Shown here: positions 27,795-36,511 of the stretch, in pieces | Layout: each line of letters starts with the position of its first letter | Numbering within the stretch: position 1 is the stretch's first letter | Origin: Balneolales bacterium | GTDB lineage: Bacteria; Bacteroidota; Rhodothermia; Balneolales; Natronogracilivirgulaceae | Reading direction: 5' to 3' | Assembly: GCA_007132975.1 (NCBI GenBank) | Contig: SLNO01000095.1 | Location: forward strand, 1-64,000 | Length of the DNA: 64,000 nucleotides | The notes under the pieces: generated by a model | What the model was told of the DNA's origin: nothing | Database searches by the model: none | The model's input: the letters and a program-made list of their open reading frames with translations, nothing else | Position numbers and translations under genes: made by a program

Positions 27795-29603
27795 ATGACA
27801 ACACTTGCACACACCTTCCATATTCCGGTCATGGGTACCGGGCACTCCATCGACACTCCAATCCGCGTGGCGCCGTTCGGTATCGATTCGGTGATCTCCA
27901 TTGTCGACGACCTGCTGGTCGAGCGGATCCGAAAATACTACGCCGGTGAATACGGCCTCCCGTTTGAAAGCATTCCGAGAAGCGCTGAGGATGGACGCGC
28001 CAAACGTATCACCGCTTATCTTAACACTGTGGACGAGATCGTCCGCCATAAATTCGAGACCCTCCGAAACGAGCCGTTCTTCTCGGAGAACGACAAGGCC
28101 AAGTACTTCGAAATGCTGCCGGACTCATCCACCCTGAAAAACGCGTGGGAGCAGCTCAAGGCCATGGCGCCTTCCGTTGACCGGGAAGCGATGGAGCAGA
28201 AACTTTCGGCCATGATGCGGCCAGGGGCTATCGACGTGAACATCATGACCAAGCTGGACCGTCTCCTCAACGGCAGCGGGGGGCAGCCCATGAGCGCCGA
28301 GTTCAGTGACGCCAATGCCGCCTTCCGTGGCTTCGCCATGAGTACAGTTCGCGGTTCTGTGGTACTTTCAGCCGGTTTCAATCCGCGCCTGTTCGGCTAC
28401 ATGGGCGAGTTCCGCGATTTTTATCGCGACGCTGCCGGCGATCTGAAGAAAAAGATCATCCTTAAAGTGAGCGACTTCCGCTCCGCACTCATCCAGGGCA
28501 AGTTTTTGGCCAAGAAAGGGATTGAGATCTCCGAGTTCCGTATCGAGTCGGGGCTGAACTGCGGTGGACATGCGTTTGCCTCCGACGGACAGCTCCTGCC
28601 GTACATTCTGCGCGAGTTCCACGAGAAGAAGGAGCAGCTCACCAGCACGTTCCAGCCGCTCATCGACTCCTTTTACGACAGCATGGGCTGGGAGTATCCC
28701 GAACCGGCCCGCAGCGAGCAGCCGCTGGTAACGGTGCAGGGCGGAATCGGCACACCTGGCGAAAACGAACGTATGCTCAAAGAGTACGGCATGGACCGTA
28801 CCGGATGGGGCACCCCATTCCTGCTGGTACCCGAAGCCACGCCTGTCGACGCGCCCACCCTTGAGCTGCTGAAAAAAGCTGGAGAGGAAGATCTTTACCT
28901 CAGCGGGGCCTCGCCTCTTGGTGTACCTTTCAACAATATTCGCGGCTCCGGTTCTCAAGAATGGATGAAAGAGCAGGCCGCCAAGGGCAAACCCGGTTCC
29001 AAATGCCCGAAAGGCTTCCTTCAGTTCAATACCGAATTCACTGAGGATCCGATCTGCACCGCCTCCGCCGAATACCAGGTGCTCAAACTGGCTGAAATTG
29101 ATCGTTCCGGCCTGGATGAGGCCGAGCGCCACAAAAGTCGCGGCGAGGTTCTGGAAAAGGCGTGCCTGTGCAGCCACTTGGGCAACGGATCGCTGATTGC
29201 GCTGGGTATCATAGAGGAAGGACGCGGGCCGCAAGCCATCTGCCCGGGGCCGAACCTTGCCTGGTTTGACCGTACCTACAGCTTGCGCGAAATGGTGGAT
29301 CATATCTACGGTCGCGGCCCATCGCTGGTGCCCGCACACCGTCCGCATATGTTCGCCAAGGAGATGTCCATGTACGTGGATTACATCGCCCAGCAGATGA
29401 CCATTACCGATCCCGACGATCCGAAAGCCGTCAAGCGCATCCGCACCCTGCGTGACAATCTGATCGAAAGCATGGATTACTGCGCGGAAATTGCTGCAGG
29501 AAAGGCGTACGGCGACGAAAATCTCGCCTCGCTGGCCGAAGCAGTGAAGACCGAGCGGGCCCGGCTGGATGCACTCTTTGCCTCGGAATCTGAACTGGCG
29601 TAG
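27795..29603 (+). CDS. Large conserved-looking protein of unknown function
   Basis: I do not recognise this 602-residue protein. It starts M-T-T-L-A-H-T-F-H-I-P-V-M-G-T-G-H-S with no signal peptide or membrane segment, so it is cytoplasmic. G-I-G-T-P-G-E (about residues 313-319) and T-P-F-L-L-V-P-E-A-T-P-V-D (about 335-347) look like loops of a TIM-barrel flavoenzyme or nitronate monooxygenase-like fold, but this is a weak resemblance. Seven Cys residues (256, 404, 421, 457, 459, 483, 563) are present, four of them clustered with a C-L-C motif, suggesting a bound metal or Fe-S cluster. It stands alone between divergent and convergent neighbours, with a good in-phase codon pattern throughout. 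An enzyme role is inferred only. Confidence 0.7.
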   Translation: MTTLAHTFHIPVMGTGHSIDTPIRVAPFGIDSVISIVDDLLVERIRKYYAGEYGLPFESIPRSAEDGRAKRITAYLNTVDEIVRHKFETLRNEPFFSENDKAKYFEMLPDSSTLKNAWEQLKAMAPSVDREAMEQKLSAMMRPGAIDVNIMTKLDRLLNGSGGQPMSAEFSDANAAFRGFAMSTVRGSVVLSAGFNPRLFGYMGEFRDFYRDAAGDLKKKIILKVSDFRSALIQGKFLAKKGIEISEFRIESGLNCGGHAFASDGQLLPYILREFHEKKEQLTSTFQPLIDSFYDSMGWEYPEPARSEQPLVTVQGGIGTPGENERMLKEYGMDRTGWGTPFLLVPEATPVDAPTLELLKKAGEEDLYLSGASPLGVPFNNIRGSGSQEWMKEQAAKGKPGSKCPKGFLQFNTEFTEDPICTASAEYQVLKLAEIDRSGLDEAERHKSRGEVLEKACLCSHLGNGSLIALGIIEEGRGPQAICPGPNLAWFDRTYSLREMVDHIYGRGPSLVPAHRPHMFAKEMSMYVDYIAQQMTITDPDDPKAVKRIRTLRDNLIESMDYCAEIAAGKAYGDENLASLAEAVKTERARLDALFASESELA

Positions 29604-29604
29604 G

Positions 29605-29642
29605 AATCTGTAAACACAGTAGAAACCTGCAAACACAGGTGA
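29605..29642 (+). other. Two short tandem hairpins after the unknown gene
   Basis: CTGTaaacACAG and ACCTGcaaacaCAGGT follow each other directly and are near-repeats of one another (period about 19). Neither is followed by a T-run, so termination is uncertain; 3'-end protection of the mRNA is an alternative. Confidence 0.45.
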
Positions 29643-29780
29643 TCTGGCGGATGCTCTCTTGCAGGACACCGCCTGCTCAGCCTCTGCGGTTTGTCCACTC
29701 GGTCTCCTCGGTCTCCGCGAAGCGTATCAAGCCTCTCGGTTTTGCCACTCAAGACGGCAAAACGGATGGCACCACTCCTT

Positions 29781-30554
29781 TCAGAATCCCCACGGCGGAG
29801 GCGGCGGCTCCACGCTCCGGCTCAGATCGAAATCCACACGGAATGTCCATTCGTCATCGCGCATTGTTCCGTAAGTGAAGCGCTCATTCGGGTGGATTTC
29901 CACGCGCCAGCCCATGAAAACGCCCATCTCTTCGGTGCGGGGCGGATAGACGAACCGCTGCCAGTACGGCCCGCCCTCGATGGCATCCCCGCCATACCAG
30001 GTGTTCTCCTCTTCGGAACCGTCCTGATGGCGGTGATCATGCCGAAGCTCCAGTCCGTCGGCGCCATGGTTGAAAAACACCCAGGTCCGCGAGCGGTCCC
30101 AGGCATCGGGACCTTCCTCTATATGGAATGGCAGGCGCGTCTCAAAATCCGAGCAGCTCCGGAAGTGCACGATCACCCGCTCGGTGCCGTCCAACAGGTC
30201 AAAGCCCGGGGCGGCCGTGACCAGGCGACCCTCGAACGCCTCGCCGCAATGTTCATGCAGGCGGGACCAAAACATGGCCTGATCCTCAGGTTCTGCAGGA
30301 CCGGTTTGACCGTCCGGTGACGCCGTATCAGTGGGATCACCTTGCCTGTCAGGAGACACCATATCCGCAGATTGGGCAGGGCTTTCGGATTCCTGCGTTG
30401 CGGCCGGTTCTCCGGGTCCGGCGGAAGAGGCGGCATCGCGATCATCGCTCTGGCCGGATCCGCATCCACCCGTAACCAATACAGACAACAGGAAGGCTGC
30501 CACTGAAAATGCTGTAACTGCGTTATTTCCAGGCCGGATGTCCGCTAAGCGCAT
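29781..30554 (-). CDS. Uncharacterised lipoprotein with acidic linker
   Basis: A 257-residue protein with a lipoprotein signal (hydrophobic residues about 15-27, lipobox V-T-G-G-C, Cys31). Residues 32-92 are a disordered Ser/Asp/Pro/Gln-rich linker with imperfect repeats (S-P-D-R-Q-G-D-P-T-D-T-A, S-P-D-G-Q-T-G-P). The globular part (about 93-250) contains conserved-looking Trp/His/Cys residues (H-C-G-E-A-F-E-G, R-S-C-S-D-F-E-T-R, H-D-H-R-H) and ends P-P-P-P-P-W-G-F. It may be a calycin- or metal-binding-like envelope protein; no family is certain. It is probably in the same minus-strand run as the LEA-type lipoprotein upstream (26 bp away). Confidence 0.65.
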   Translation of the reverse strand: MRLADIRPGNNAVTAFSVAAFLLSVLVTGGCGSGQSDDRDAASSAGPGEPAATQESESPAQSADMVSPDRQGDPTDTASPDGQTGPAEPEDQAMFWSRLHEHCGEAFEGRLVTAAPGFDLLDGTERVIVHFRSCSDFETRLPFHIEEGPDAWDRSRTWVFFNHGADGLELRHDHRHQDGSEEENTWYGGDAIEGGPYWQRFVYPPRTEEMGVFMGWRVEIHPNERFTYGTMRDDEWTFRVDFDLSRSVEPPPPPWGF

Positions 30555-30580
30555 ATGACTTGCGTATTTACTGTTTTTGT

Positions 30581-31435
30581 TCAGTTTCCGATGCGATAAT
30601 CACCGATCAGGTGGAACGGGAGGCGTTTGATGTCACGGAAGGCCGGGTGGTCCAGCTCCACCAGCCCGTCGCCCTTCACCTCGTAGCTGAAGTCACGGTT
30701 GCCGCGCAGCATATCGATCAGGGTACCGCCAATGCCGCTGAGCCCCATGCTCAGGCGCACCGGAACATTGAGGTTCTCCCCGGAACCCACGGCGAGATCG
30801 GCGACATCGATGCCGCCCAGGTCATAACCGCCGATAGACGCGGCCAGGTTCAGGTCCGACAGCTTCATGCCCATGGGATTCGGATTTCTGATGTTCAGGG
30901 TCAGGGTCATATCCACCCCGGAAAACGAGAACGAATTCACATCGAAGCCGACAAAATCGACCTGGGGCATCCGCAGGCGCGGCAGAGTCCCCTCCACTGT
31001 CACCGGTATCATGGCCTTGCCGTAGACCGGGATGTTCACCCCGACCTCGGTGTTGAGCTGGTAGCCGAAACTGTCGGCCTGCGCCACCGACGATATCGAT
31101 TCATACAGCTCGCGGTAGGAGAGCGTGAGCGGCAGGGCAATGGTGCCGGAGCCGCGCGAGGCGATCTCAAGCTGCTCGCTGTGCGACCCGGAAAGGAAAC
31201 TGTACTCGTTAATGAGCAGGCTGTAGGCGTATTCTTCGAGGGTGACGCCCACGCGATTGGGGTTGTCGACTTCGAAATGGAATTTCAGGTCGATCTGCTC
31301 CAGCGAGATGCCTTCGATACTCATATCGGTGTAGCGGACGTCCGGCTCCTGGTAGCCGACGATGCGCTGGACGGTGCTGCAACCGCCCGCAAAAATGAGC
31401 AGAAGCAGCACAGCGAGGGGAAAGGTTTTATTCAT
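30581..31435 (-). CDS. LEA type 2 (WHy domain) lipoprotein
   Basis: A 284-residue lipoprotein (lipobox F-A-G-G-C, Cys19) with two consecutive LEA_2/WHy-type immunoglobulin-like domains, about residues 35-145 and 150-270. Each has the D/N-x-P-N-R/P signature: V-D-N-P-N-R-V-G-V (about 57-65) and I-R-N-P-N-P-M-G-M (about 181-189). Such proteins are linked to desiccation or salt stress and to envelope stability. It starts six bases after the FmdB-type gene stop, so the pair is cotranscribed. Confidence 0.85.
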   Translation of the reverse strand: MNKTFPLAVLLLLIFAGGCSTVQRIVGYQEPDVRYTDMSIEGISLEQIDLKFHFEVDNPNRVGVTLEEYAYSLLINEYSFLSGSHSEQLEIASRGSGTIALPLTLSYRELYESISSVAQADSFGYQLNTEVGVNIPVYGKAMIPVTVEGTLPRLRMPQVDFVGFDVNSFSFSGVDMTLTLNIRNPNPMGMKLSDLNLAASIGGYDLGGIDVADLAVGSGENLNVPVRLSMGLSGIGGTLIDMLRGNRDFSYEVKGDGLVELDHPAFRDIKRLPFHLIGDYRIGN

Positions 31436-31441
31436 ATTGGG

Positions 31442-31666
31442 TTATTGCAGATTGCACATCCCGCCGGGACAACCTCCCATGGGCGGTGTGGATGATGATT
31501 TTTTTGTGTCCTGGGCCACGGCGAAGCCGCTGAAGACCTGTGTGAAATTGCCGGATCCGCATGATCCGCAACTGAGCGAGGCGGCCATCTCCTCTTTGGC
31601 GGCCATGGAGGAGCGGAATTCGACCACTTCGCCGCATTCTTTGCATCGGTATTCGTAAACGGGCAT
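31442..31666 (-). CDS. FmdB-family zinc ribbon protein
   Basis: I use ATG 31666, which gives M-P-V-Y-E-Y-R-C-K-E-C-G-E, the universal start of FmdB/CxxC-CxxC-SSSS putative regulatory proteins; the longer frame upstream (to 31723) is not conserved-looking. The 74-residue protein has two CxxC pairs, C-K-E-C (residues 8-11) and C-G-S-C near 33-36, forming a zinc ribbon, then a short linker and a Gly/Cys-rich end with C-P-G-G-M-C. A regulatory role is named in the family but not demonstrated. Confidence 0.85.
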   Translation of the reverse strand: MPVYEYRCKECGEVVEFRSSMAAKEEMAASLSCGSCGSGNFTQVFSGFAVAQDTKKSSSTPPMGGCPGGMCNLQ

Positions 31667-31841
31667 AATAAGGATTTTTCGGGTGGATGGATAATGGTTG
31701 GTTGCCACACATATGTTGGACATGCAAACGCAAATTTCCGCAGTGGCAATTACGTATATAGATTTCTATATAAGTTAAGAAACACGGGTCTTTGCGTCAA
31801 GAGGAAAATCCGGGGCCGAGAGGTATTTATTTTTTTCGGCG

Positions 31842-33209
31842 TCAGGGCGATGCATACCGGCGCATGGCGCGGCTGATCTGGCGGACGGCCTGGCGGATGC
31901 GGTGGGTGTTTTCCACCAGGCTCATTCTGACATACCCCTCACCCGCCTCGCCGAAACCCGTGCCCGGGGTCACCAGCACCTCGGCCTCATCGAGCAGCCA
32001 CTCGGCGAAACGGTAGGATCCCATGTGGCGCCAGGGCTCCGGGACCGGCGCCCACACAAACATGGCGCCGCGCTGGGGCGGGATCTGCCAGCCGGCACGC
32101 GCAAGTCCATCCAAAAGCACATCCCTCCTGCTCTCGTACTTTTTGGCCACCTTCCGTACTTCACTGGCGTCCTTGCGCAGCGATATGATGGCGGCCACCT
32201 GGATGGGTGTGAACATCCCGTAGTCGAAAAAGGCCTTGATGCGTGACAGCAGCGCAATAATTTTGGCATTGCCCGCGCAGAAACCGCAGCGCCATCCCGC
32301 CATGTTGAAAGATTTGCTCATGGTGAAGAACTCAACCGCGACCTCCTTCGCCCCCGGGACCTGGAGCACGCTTGGGGCCCGGTAATCGCCGAAAGTGATG
32401 TCCTTGTAGGCGAAATCGTGGATCAGGATCACCGAATTGCGGCGGCACCAGTCCACCATCTCCTCGAAAAAGGAGAGGTCGACCGTCATGCCGGTCGGGT
32501 TGTGCGGGTAGTTCAGGTAGAGGATTTTGGGCGGAGCATGTGGAACAGTTGGAGCATGTGGCGCAGTTGGAGCGGATGGAACGTGTGACGAGGGTGAAGC
32601 AGGTGACGCGGCTGGATCTGGCTTAGTGGACTGTCCGGTGTTCCCGCCTTGTGCCATACTCGCCTCCAGGTTGCGGAGCATGGCGCCGGCGTCATCGGTC
32701 ACCGGCACGGTGGTCACCTCGGCACCGGCAATGACGGCGCTCCACATGTGGACCGGGAAATAGGGTTCGGGGACGATGCACCGGTCGCCCGGGCCCAGCA
32801 GCGCCAGCGAAAGGTGCGACAGCCCCTCCTTGCTTCCGATGGTGGAAATGATCTCGGTTTCCGAGTCCAGATCCACCCCGTAAAGAGATTTGTAGTGATC
32901 GGCCGCGGCGAGCAGAAGATGCGGGATGCCGGTGGCGCGCGAGTAGCGGTGCGCCTTCTCGTCGTCCAGCACCTGGCGGATCTTCTCCACCGCATCGGGC
33001 GATGCCGGCATGTCCGGGTTGCCCATTCCGAAGTCAATGATATCGACCCCGGCGGCGCGGCGGCGCTGTTTTTCAGCGTTCAGGCGTCCAAAAACGTATT
33101 CGGGAAGCAGCTCCATACGCTTGGCTGGACGGATGGGGATCCCGTCGGTATCCGGGGCGGACTGCGGTCCGGCTGTCTGCTTTTCCGTCTGGTGGATTTT
33201 TTCACTCAT
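31842..33209 (-). CDS. Class I/II aminotransferase of the lysine operon, with repeat insert
   Basis: PLP-dependent fold type I aminotransferase, 455 residues from ATG 33209. That start overlaps the dapD stop as ATGA and is preferred to the longer frame to 33308. Motifs are G-M-G-N-P-D (about 61-66), L-N-Y-P-H-N-P-T-G (about 230-238) and the PLP lysine in T-M-S-K-S-F-N-M-A-G. It resembles AlaC/LL-diaminopimelate aminotransferase-type proteins. Next to dapD it most likely supplies the N-succinyl-diaminopimelate aminotransferase step (DapC role); direct DapL activity is the alternative. A roughly 40-residue Pro/Ala/His/Ser-rich insert precedes L-N-Y-P-H-N, encoded by an 18-bp tandem repeat. Confidence 0.82.
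   Translation of the reverse strand: MSEKIHQTEKQTAGPQSAPDTDGIPIRPAKRMELLPEYVFGRLNAEKQRRRAAGVDIIDFGMGNPDMPASPDAVEKIRQVLDDEKAHRYSRATGIPHLLLAAADHYKSLYGVDLDSETEIISTIGSKEGLSHLSLALLGPGDRCIVPEPYFPVHMWSAVIAGAEVTTVPVTDDAGAMLRNLEASMAQGGNTGQSTKPDPAASPASPSSHVPSAPTAPHAPTVPHAPPKILYLNYPHNPTGMTVDLSFFEEMVDWCRRNSVILIHDFAYKDITFGDYRAPSVLQVPGAKEVAVEFFTMSKSFNMAGWRCGFCAGNAKIIALLSRIKAFFDYGMFTPIQVAAIISLRKDASEVRKVAKKYESRRDVLLDGLARAGWQIPPQRGAMFVWAPVPEPWRHMGSYRFAEWLLDEAEVLVTPGTGFGEAGEGYVRMSLVENTHRIRQAVRQISRAMRRYASP
32530..32590. repeat. In-frame 18 bp tandem repeat inside the aminotransferase gene
   Basis: Three units near GGAGCATGTGGAACAGTT (plus-strand reading) lie head to tail, the third diverged. On the minus strand they encode six-residue repeats (P-T-V-P-H-A, P-T-A-P-H-A, P-S-A-P). 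The frame is preserved and the insert lies in a loop before the cofactor-contacting N-Y-P-H-N motif. Confidence 0.8.
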
Positions 33210-33994
33210 CGAAGTGCGTCCTCCAGTTCCAGTGAAGCGTTGCTCTTTTCGTCGCGGTATTTGATGATCAGGGCACAGGAGATCTGCAAGTTGTGCCGGC
33301 GGGCCCAAGCAAGGTTATCCGAGGCCGGCCTGCTTCCCGGGACCACCACCGCATCCTCTGGAATCGGCTCGCCCGGATCCAGGCGCCGCTCGTTAACGCA
33401 GTCGTAGACCGGCACGCTGCGCGAGAGTTTCACCCCGGGAGCGATGACAGCCCGTCGGGATACCTGCACGCCCTCCACCAGCACCGAACCGGCGCCTATG
33501 AAAGCGTCATCCTCCACAATGACCGGGGCCTCATTTACCGGCTCCAGCACGCCGCCGATCTGCACGCCGGCCGATAGGTGCACACGTTTCCCGATCTGCG
33601 CGCACGAACCGACCAGCACGTGCGAATCGATCATTGTCTCCTCATCCACATACGCGCCGATATTGACATACGACGGTGGCATGATAATAACACCAGGTGC
33701 AATGTAGGAGCCGCAGCGCACCGATGTGCCGCCCGGCACCACCCTTACGTTCCGGTCCAGCGTGAATTGCTGCGGAAGCAGGTTGTGTTTGTCGACAAAC
33801 GCTCCGTGCTCGGTCATTTTGCCGGCCCGGAATGCCTCAAGGATGGCCAGTTTGACCTCCGTATTGGCCACCCAGCGCCCGTTTGTCTTCGCGGCACTGC
33901 GCACTTTTCCGGTCTCCAGGTCGCGGATGGTCTGTTCCCAGCCGGTGGTTTTTGTTTCGTGGTCGATCAATTCAGTGCTGTTTCTACGGTCCAT
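33206..33994 (-). CDS. dapD: Tetrahydrodipicolinate N-succinyltransferase
   Basis: Succinyl-CoA-dependent acylation step of the diaminopimelate pathway. The 262-residue protein carries the left-handed beta-helix hexapeptide repeats (about residues 90-200: G-S-Y-I-A-P-G-V-I-I-M-P-P-S-Y-V-N-I-G-A, then I-D-S-H-V-L-V-G-S-C-A-Q-I-G) and the G-G-V-L-E-P segment with the conserved Glu. Its presence says that lysine is made by the succinylase route. It overlaps the downstream aminotransferase start by four bases and lies 41 bp after dapA. Confidence 0.95.
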   Translation of the reverse strand: MDRRNSTELIDHETKTTGWEQTIRDLETGKVRSAAKTNGRWVANTEVKLAILEAFRAGKMTEHGAFVDKHNLLPQQFTLDRNVRVVPGGTSVRCGSYIAPGVIIMPPSYVNIGAYVDEETMIDSHVLVGSCAQIGKRVHLSAGVQIGGVLEPVNEAPVIVEDDAFIGAGSVLVEGVQVSRRAVIAPGVKLSRSVPVYDCVNERRLDPGEPIPEDAVVVPGSRPASDNLAWARRHNLQISCALIIKYRDEKSNASLELEDALR

Positions 33995-34035
33995 GGTAAT
34001 GCTAAAATAATTATAAAATGTTGGATTTTTCAGTT

Positions 34036-35034
34036 CTATCTGCGGGATGGCGCCTCAGCCTGTCCGGCAGCATGATCCGCATGTTCGGCGGCGCGTCCTG
34101 TTCCCCCGAAAGTGGAATCCGCACGCTGATGTCCGGAATCCGATGCCTGCGTCCGGTACCACTCCCCGATCTCTTCGGAACAGCGGCGGACCAAATCCAT
34201 CGAGGTCATGTCGTTCCTGTGAAGCGGCAGTTTGACTTCCGGGGTGCGGATGCGTCCCTCCGCAGCAAGCACGGCTTTGGCTGGCACGGGATTGGATGCG
34301 ACAAACAGCGATCCGGCAGCACGCCGCCACAGGGCAATGTCGTCATCCGTAAGGCTTCCCGCAACTGCCATTTCACAGTAAAGCCGGGTTGCGTGAGGCC
34401 AGACATTCGCGGCCACTGAGACTACGCCCGCTGCGCCATGTGCGGCAAAATCGGGCAGCATCACATCGTCGCCACTGTACATTACGGCGCCATTCGATGC
34501 CTGGCGGTATTCCAGATAGTCGTCGACCGACCCGCTGGCCTCTTTGATGGACCAGAAATTGCGGTGTTCACTCAGCCGCTGCACGGTCTCCAGATTGAGC
34601 GGCGCTCCGGTGCGGCCGGGAATGTTGTAGAGCATGACGGGACGGCTGACAAAACCCATCAGTGTCGAGAACCAGTGGAATTGTCCCTCCCTGCCCGGCT
34701 TGGAATACAGCGGAGTGACCATGAGATACGCGTCAATGGGGCGCGTCTCCAGATAACTCAGCCATGAGATGATGTCAGGCAGATGGTGTCCACCCACGCC
34801 CGCCATCACGGGCACTTGCAGGTCCAGTGAGGTGGTGAATTCCACGATCAGCCGCCGCTCTTCGGGCGACAGGTTCAGCGCTTCGCCGGTGCTTCCCAGG
34901 ATCAGGACACCGTTGCCGGCCTCCTCCTGCTCGCGGAGAAGCCGTTCGAAGCTGGTCATGTCCGGCTGGCCGGTGGCTGTAAGCGGGGTGACCAGGGCGG
35001 TCCATACAGGTTGGTTCAGGTTTTGTTGTGACAT
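34036..35034 (-). CDS. dapA: 4-hydroxy-tetrahydrodipicolinate synthase
   Basis: Condenses pyruvate with aspartate semialdehyde, entering the lysine/diaminopimelate branch. It is 332 residues; the TIM barrel covers about 8-290. G-S-T-G-E-A-L-N-L-S (about 47-56) and Y-N-I-P-G-R-T-G (about 135-142) are diagnostic, and the Schiff-base lysine is in I-K-E-A-S-G (about 163-168). The last roughly 40 residues (from about 295) are a Gly/His/Ala-rich tail not seen in normal DapA (about 290-300 residues). Feedback inhibition by lysine in this family is variable; here control is more likely through the riboswitches in the leader. Confidence 0.95.
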   Translation of the reverse strand: MSQQNLNQPVWTALVTPLTATGQPDMTSFERLLREQEEAGNGVLILGSTGEALNLSPEERRLIVEFTTSLDLQVPVMAGVGGHHLPDIISWLSYLETRPIDAYLMVTPLYSKPGREGQFHWFSTLMGFVSRPVMLYNIPGRTGAPLNLETVQRLSEHRNFWSIKEASGSVDDYLEYRQASNGAVMYSGDDVMLPDFAAHGAAGVVSVAANVWPHATRLYCEMAVAGSLTDDDIALWRRAAGSLFVASNPVPAKAVLAAEGRIRTPEVKLPLHRNDMTSMDLVRRCSEEIGEWYRTQASDSGHQRADSTFGGTGRAAEHADHAAGQAEAPSRR

Positions 35035-35067
35035 ATCGTTTTCTTTATTTGGGGTTGGTCGGTTTTA

Positions 35068-35790
35068 CTAATTTGGAGTGCTTCGGCGATAGCCGTTCTG
35101 TGCGCGCAGGCCTGCAAGTACAAGCTGCTGGAAGTCATGAAGCCCCGGTCCCGGCAGCAGATCGGCGTGGAGCACCTGCCGGGCAGCCCACAACGCGCCG
35201 GACGCGAAAAGCTTCCGGTCACGTGCAGAATGGTGGATGCGGATCTGCTCGAACGGTGTGTTTAGCGTGAGGGAATGTTCGCCGACCACATCGCCGGTGC
35301 GTTCCGATGTGACCTCGGCCGGCGCTCCCAGCCAGCGTTGCCACGACAATGCCGTGCCACTCGGGGCATCCTTCTTGTTTTTATGGTGGACTTCGTGGAT
35401 GGCAAAGCTGTGCTCATCGTAGAGTGTTCCGGCCATGCCCAGGATCTGGATCATCTCGTGGACCAGGCTCATTCCCAGGCTGAAATTACTGGCGTGCAGC
35501 CACTGTAGTCCGTTTTCCGAGAGACTGCTGGAAAACGCCTCGCGTCCTTCAGGCCACTTAAAACCCGTAGAGCCGGTCACGACGGGAATGCGGCTGGCAA
35601 TCAGTTCGGGGATGCAGGAAAGGAAAGCGGGGCCGGGCAAAAAGCTGATGATGACATCATGTCCGGACAGTGCCTGGCGTTCAGGCGGACGACTGGTGTT
35701 GAAGATGGATACGGACATTCCGGGGGTGGATGAGGCGAGCGCATGCACATGCTGGCCTGTTTTGCCGTTTCCAAGTAGTGCGATATTCAT
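35068..35790 (-). CDS. dapB: 4-hydroxy-tetrahydrodipicolinate reductase
   Basis: NAD(P)H-dependent reductase after DapA. The 240-residue protein has the Rossmann start M-N-I-A-L-L-G-N-G-K-T-G, the T-G-S-T-G-F loop (about 71-76), A-S-N-F-S-L-G-M (about 99-106) and the catalytic H-E-V-H-H-K-N-K-K-D-A-P-S-G-T-A (about 130-145). It is the first gene of the lysine operon, 120 bp downstream of the proximal lysine riboswitch. The sequence before the ATG is AT-rich with no strong Shine-Dalgarno. Confidence 0.95.
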   Translation of the reverse strand: MNIALLGNGKTGQHVHALASSTPGMSVSIFNTSRPPERQALSGHDVIISFLPGPAFLSCIPELIASRIPVVTGSTGFKWPEGREAFSSSLSENGLQWLHASNFSLGMSLVHEMIQILGMAGTLYDEHSFAIHEVHHKNKKDAPSGTALSWQRWLGAPAEVTSERTGDVVGEHSLTLNTPFEQIRIHHSARDRKLFASGALWAARQVLHADLLPGPGLHDFQQLVLAGLRAQNGYRRSTPN

Positions 35791-35910
35791 TTTTATGTGA
35801 TCTTACGGTGATTCGGGATGATAAAAACCCGGGAGGCGTCACTTCAGACCACTCAGCGATATCGTAAAAGGCGGGCAGGCGGCGAATCGCTGTTTCGATA
35901 GGATTCACTT

Positions 35911-36107
35911 CCTAAAGCGCTCCACGATACCCGCAAGCGGGACTTCGTGACAGTTCCAGGGATTCAGCCACTGGACCCAGCACCGTGGAACGCCGCAGTT
36001 CCACAATACTTCGGCAGATCGTCCCATCACCATCGGTCATCGGCTCTGCGGCTTTCGGCCGCATACGGCACCTCACGATGGCTGCCTGACGTCTGCACCT
36101 CTTCAGG
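35911..36107 (-). promoter_or_regulatory. Lysine riboswitch aptamer, proximal copy
   Basis: Read on the minus strand, this about 197-nt element has the conserved lysine (L-box) signatures: AGAGGTGC (36102-36095), GCCGAAG (36015-36009) and CTGTCA (35953-35948). The closing P1 stem is CCTGAAG (36107-36101) with CTTTAGG (35917-35911), seven pairs including one G-U. After CTGTCA comes the expected P5 hairpin (CCCGC / GCGGG inside CACGA / TCGTG). A 7-bp GTGGAAC / GTTCCAC hairpin is also present. It lies in front of dapB-dapA-dapD-aminotransferase, so lysine should reduce expression of its own pathway. The expression platform is not clear: no intrinsic terminator is obvious before dapB. Confidence 0.92.
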
Positions 36108-36142
36108 TTACAGTTAATAAAGAACAAGTCCGGTACTGGCCA

Positions 36143-36168
36143 AAAAACCAGGCCGTAAACGGGCCTGC
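36143..36168 (-). terminator. Intrinsic terminator between the two lysine riboswitches
   Basis: On the minus strand CAGGCC-cgtttac-GGCCTG is followed by GTTTTTTGG, a 6-bp GC-rich stem with a six-T run. It lies about 35 nt before the proximal aptamer and about 365 nt after the distal one. It could end transcripts started upstream of the distal aptamer, which would make the proximal copy depend on its own promoter or on read-through. Confidence 0.6.
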
Positions 36169-36289
36169 CACAGCATAATAGATCCGGTCGCCGGGAAAAC
36201 ACCCGATCATCAGCTCCCCTCAAAGCTTCGATACATGGTGAAATCTTTCCGGCCGACCGGATATTTTTTGCCGCAGCAAACAAATAAGT

Positions 36290-36329
36290 GCGATTGCCAG
36301 GTCCCCGGGCGGGGTTGCCCGGCAATCGC
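36290..36329 (-). other. Long stable hairpin between the riboswitches
   Basis: On the minus strand GCGATTGCC pairs perfectly with GGCAATCGC (9 bp), and the loop itself contains CCCCG / CGGGG. The following ACTTATTTGTTTG is only moderately T-rich. It may be a second terminator or a structured spacer in the lysine operon leader. Confidence 0.5.
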
Positions 36330-36511
36330 CAAACCGAAGCAAACAAGATCGGGGGATTTCAGCAGGTTTGCATCCGGTATGTTGTCATAATGTCAAATGT
36401 CTGCCACCGAAGCCCGTCGGCTATGCAACCCGGACGGACCATTACGGCAGACCGCAATCCTGTCAGAGAAGGAATATGTCACCGGAAGTCAGATAGGCCG
36501 CTCAAAAGCTA

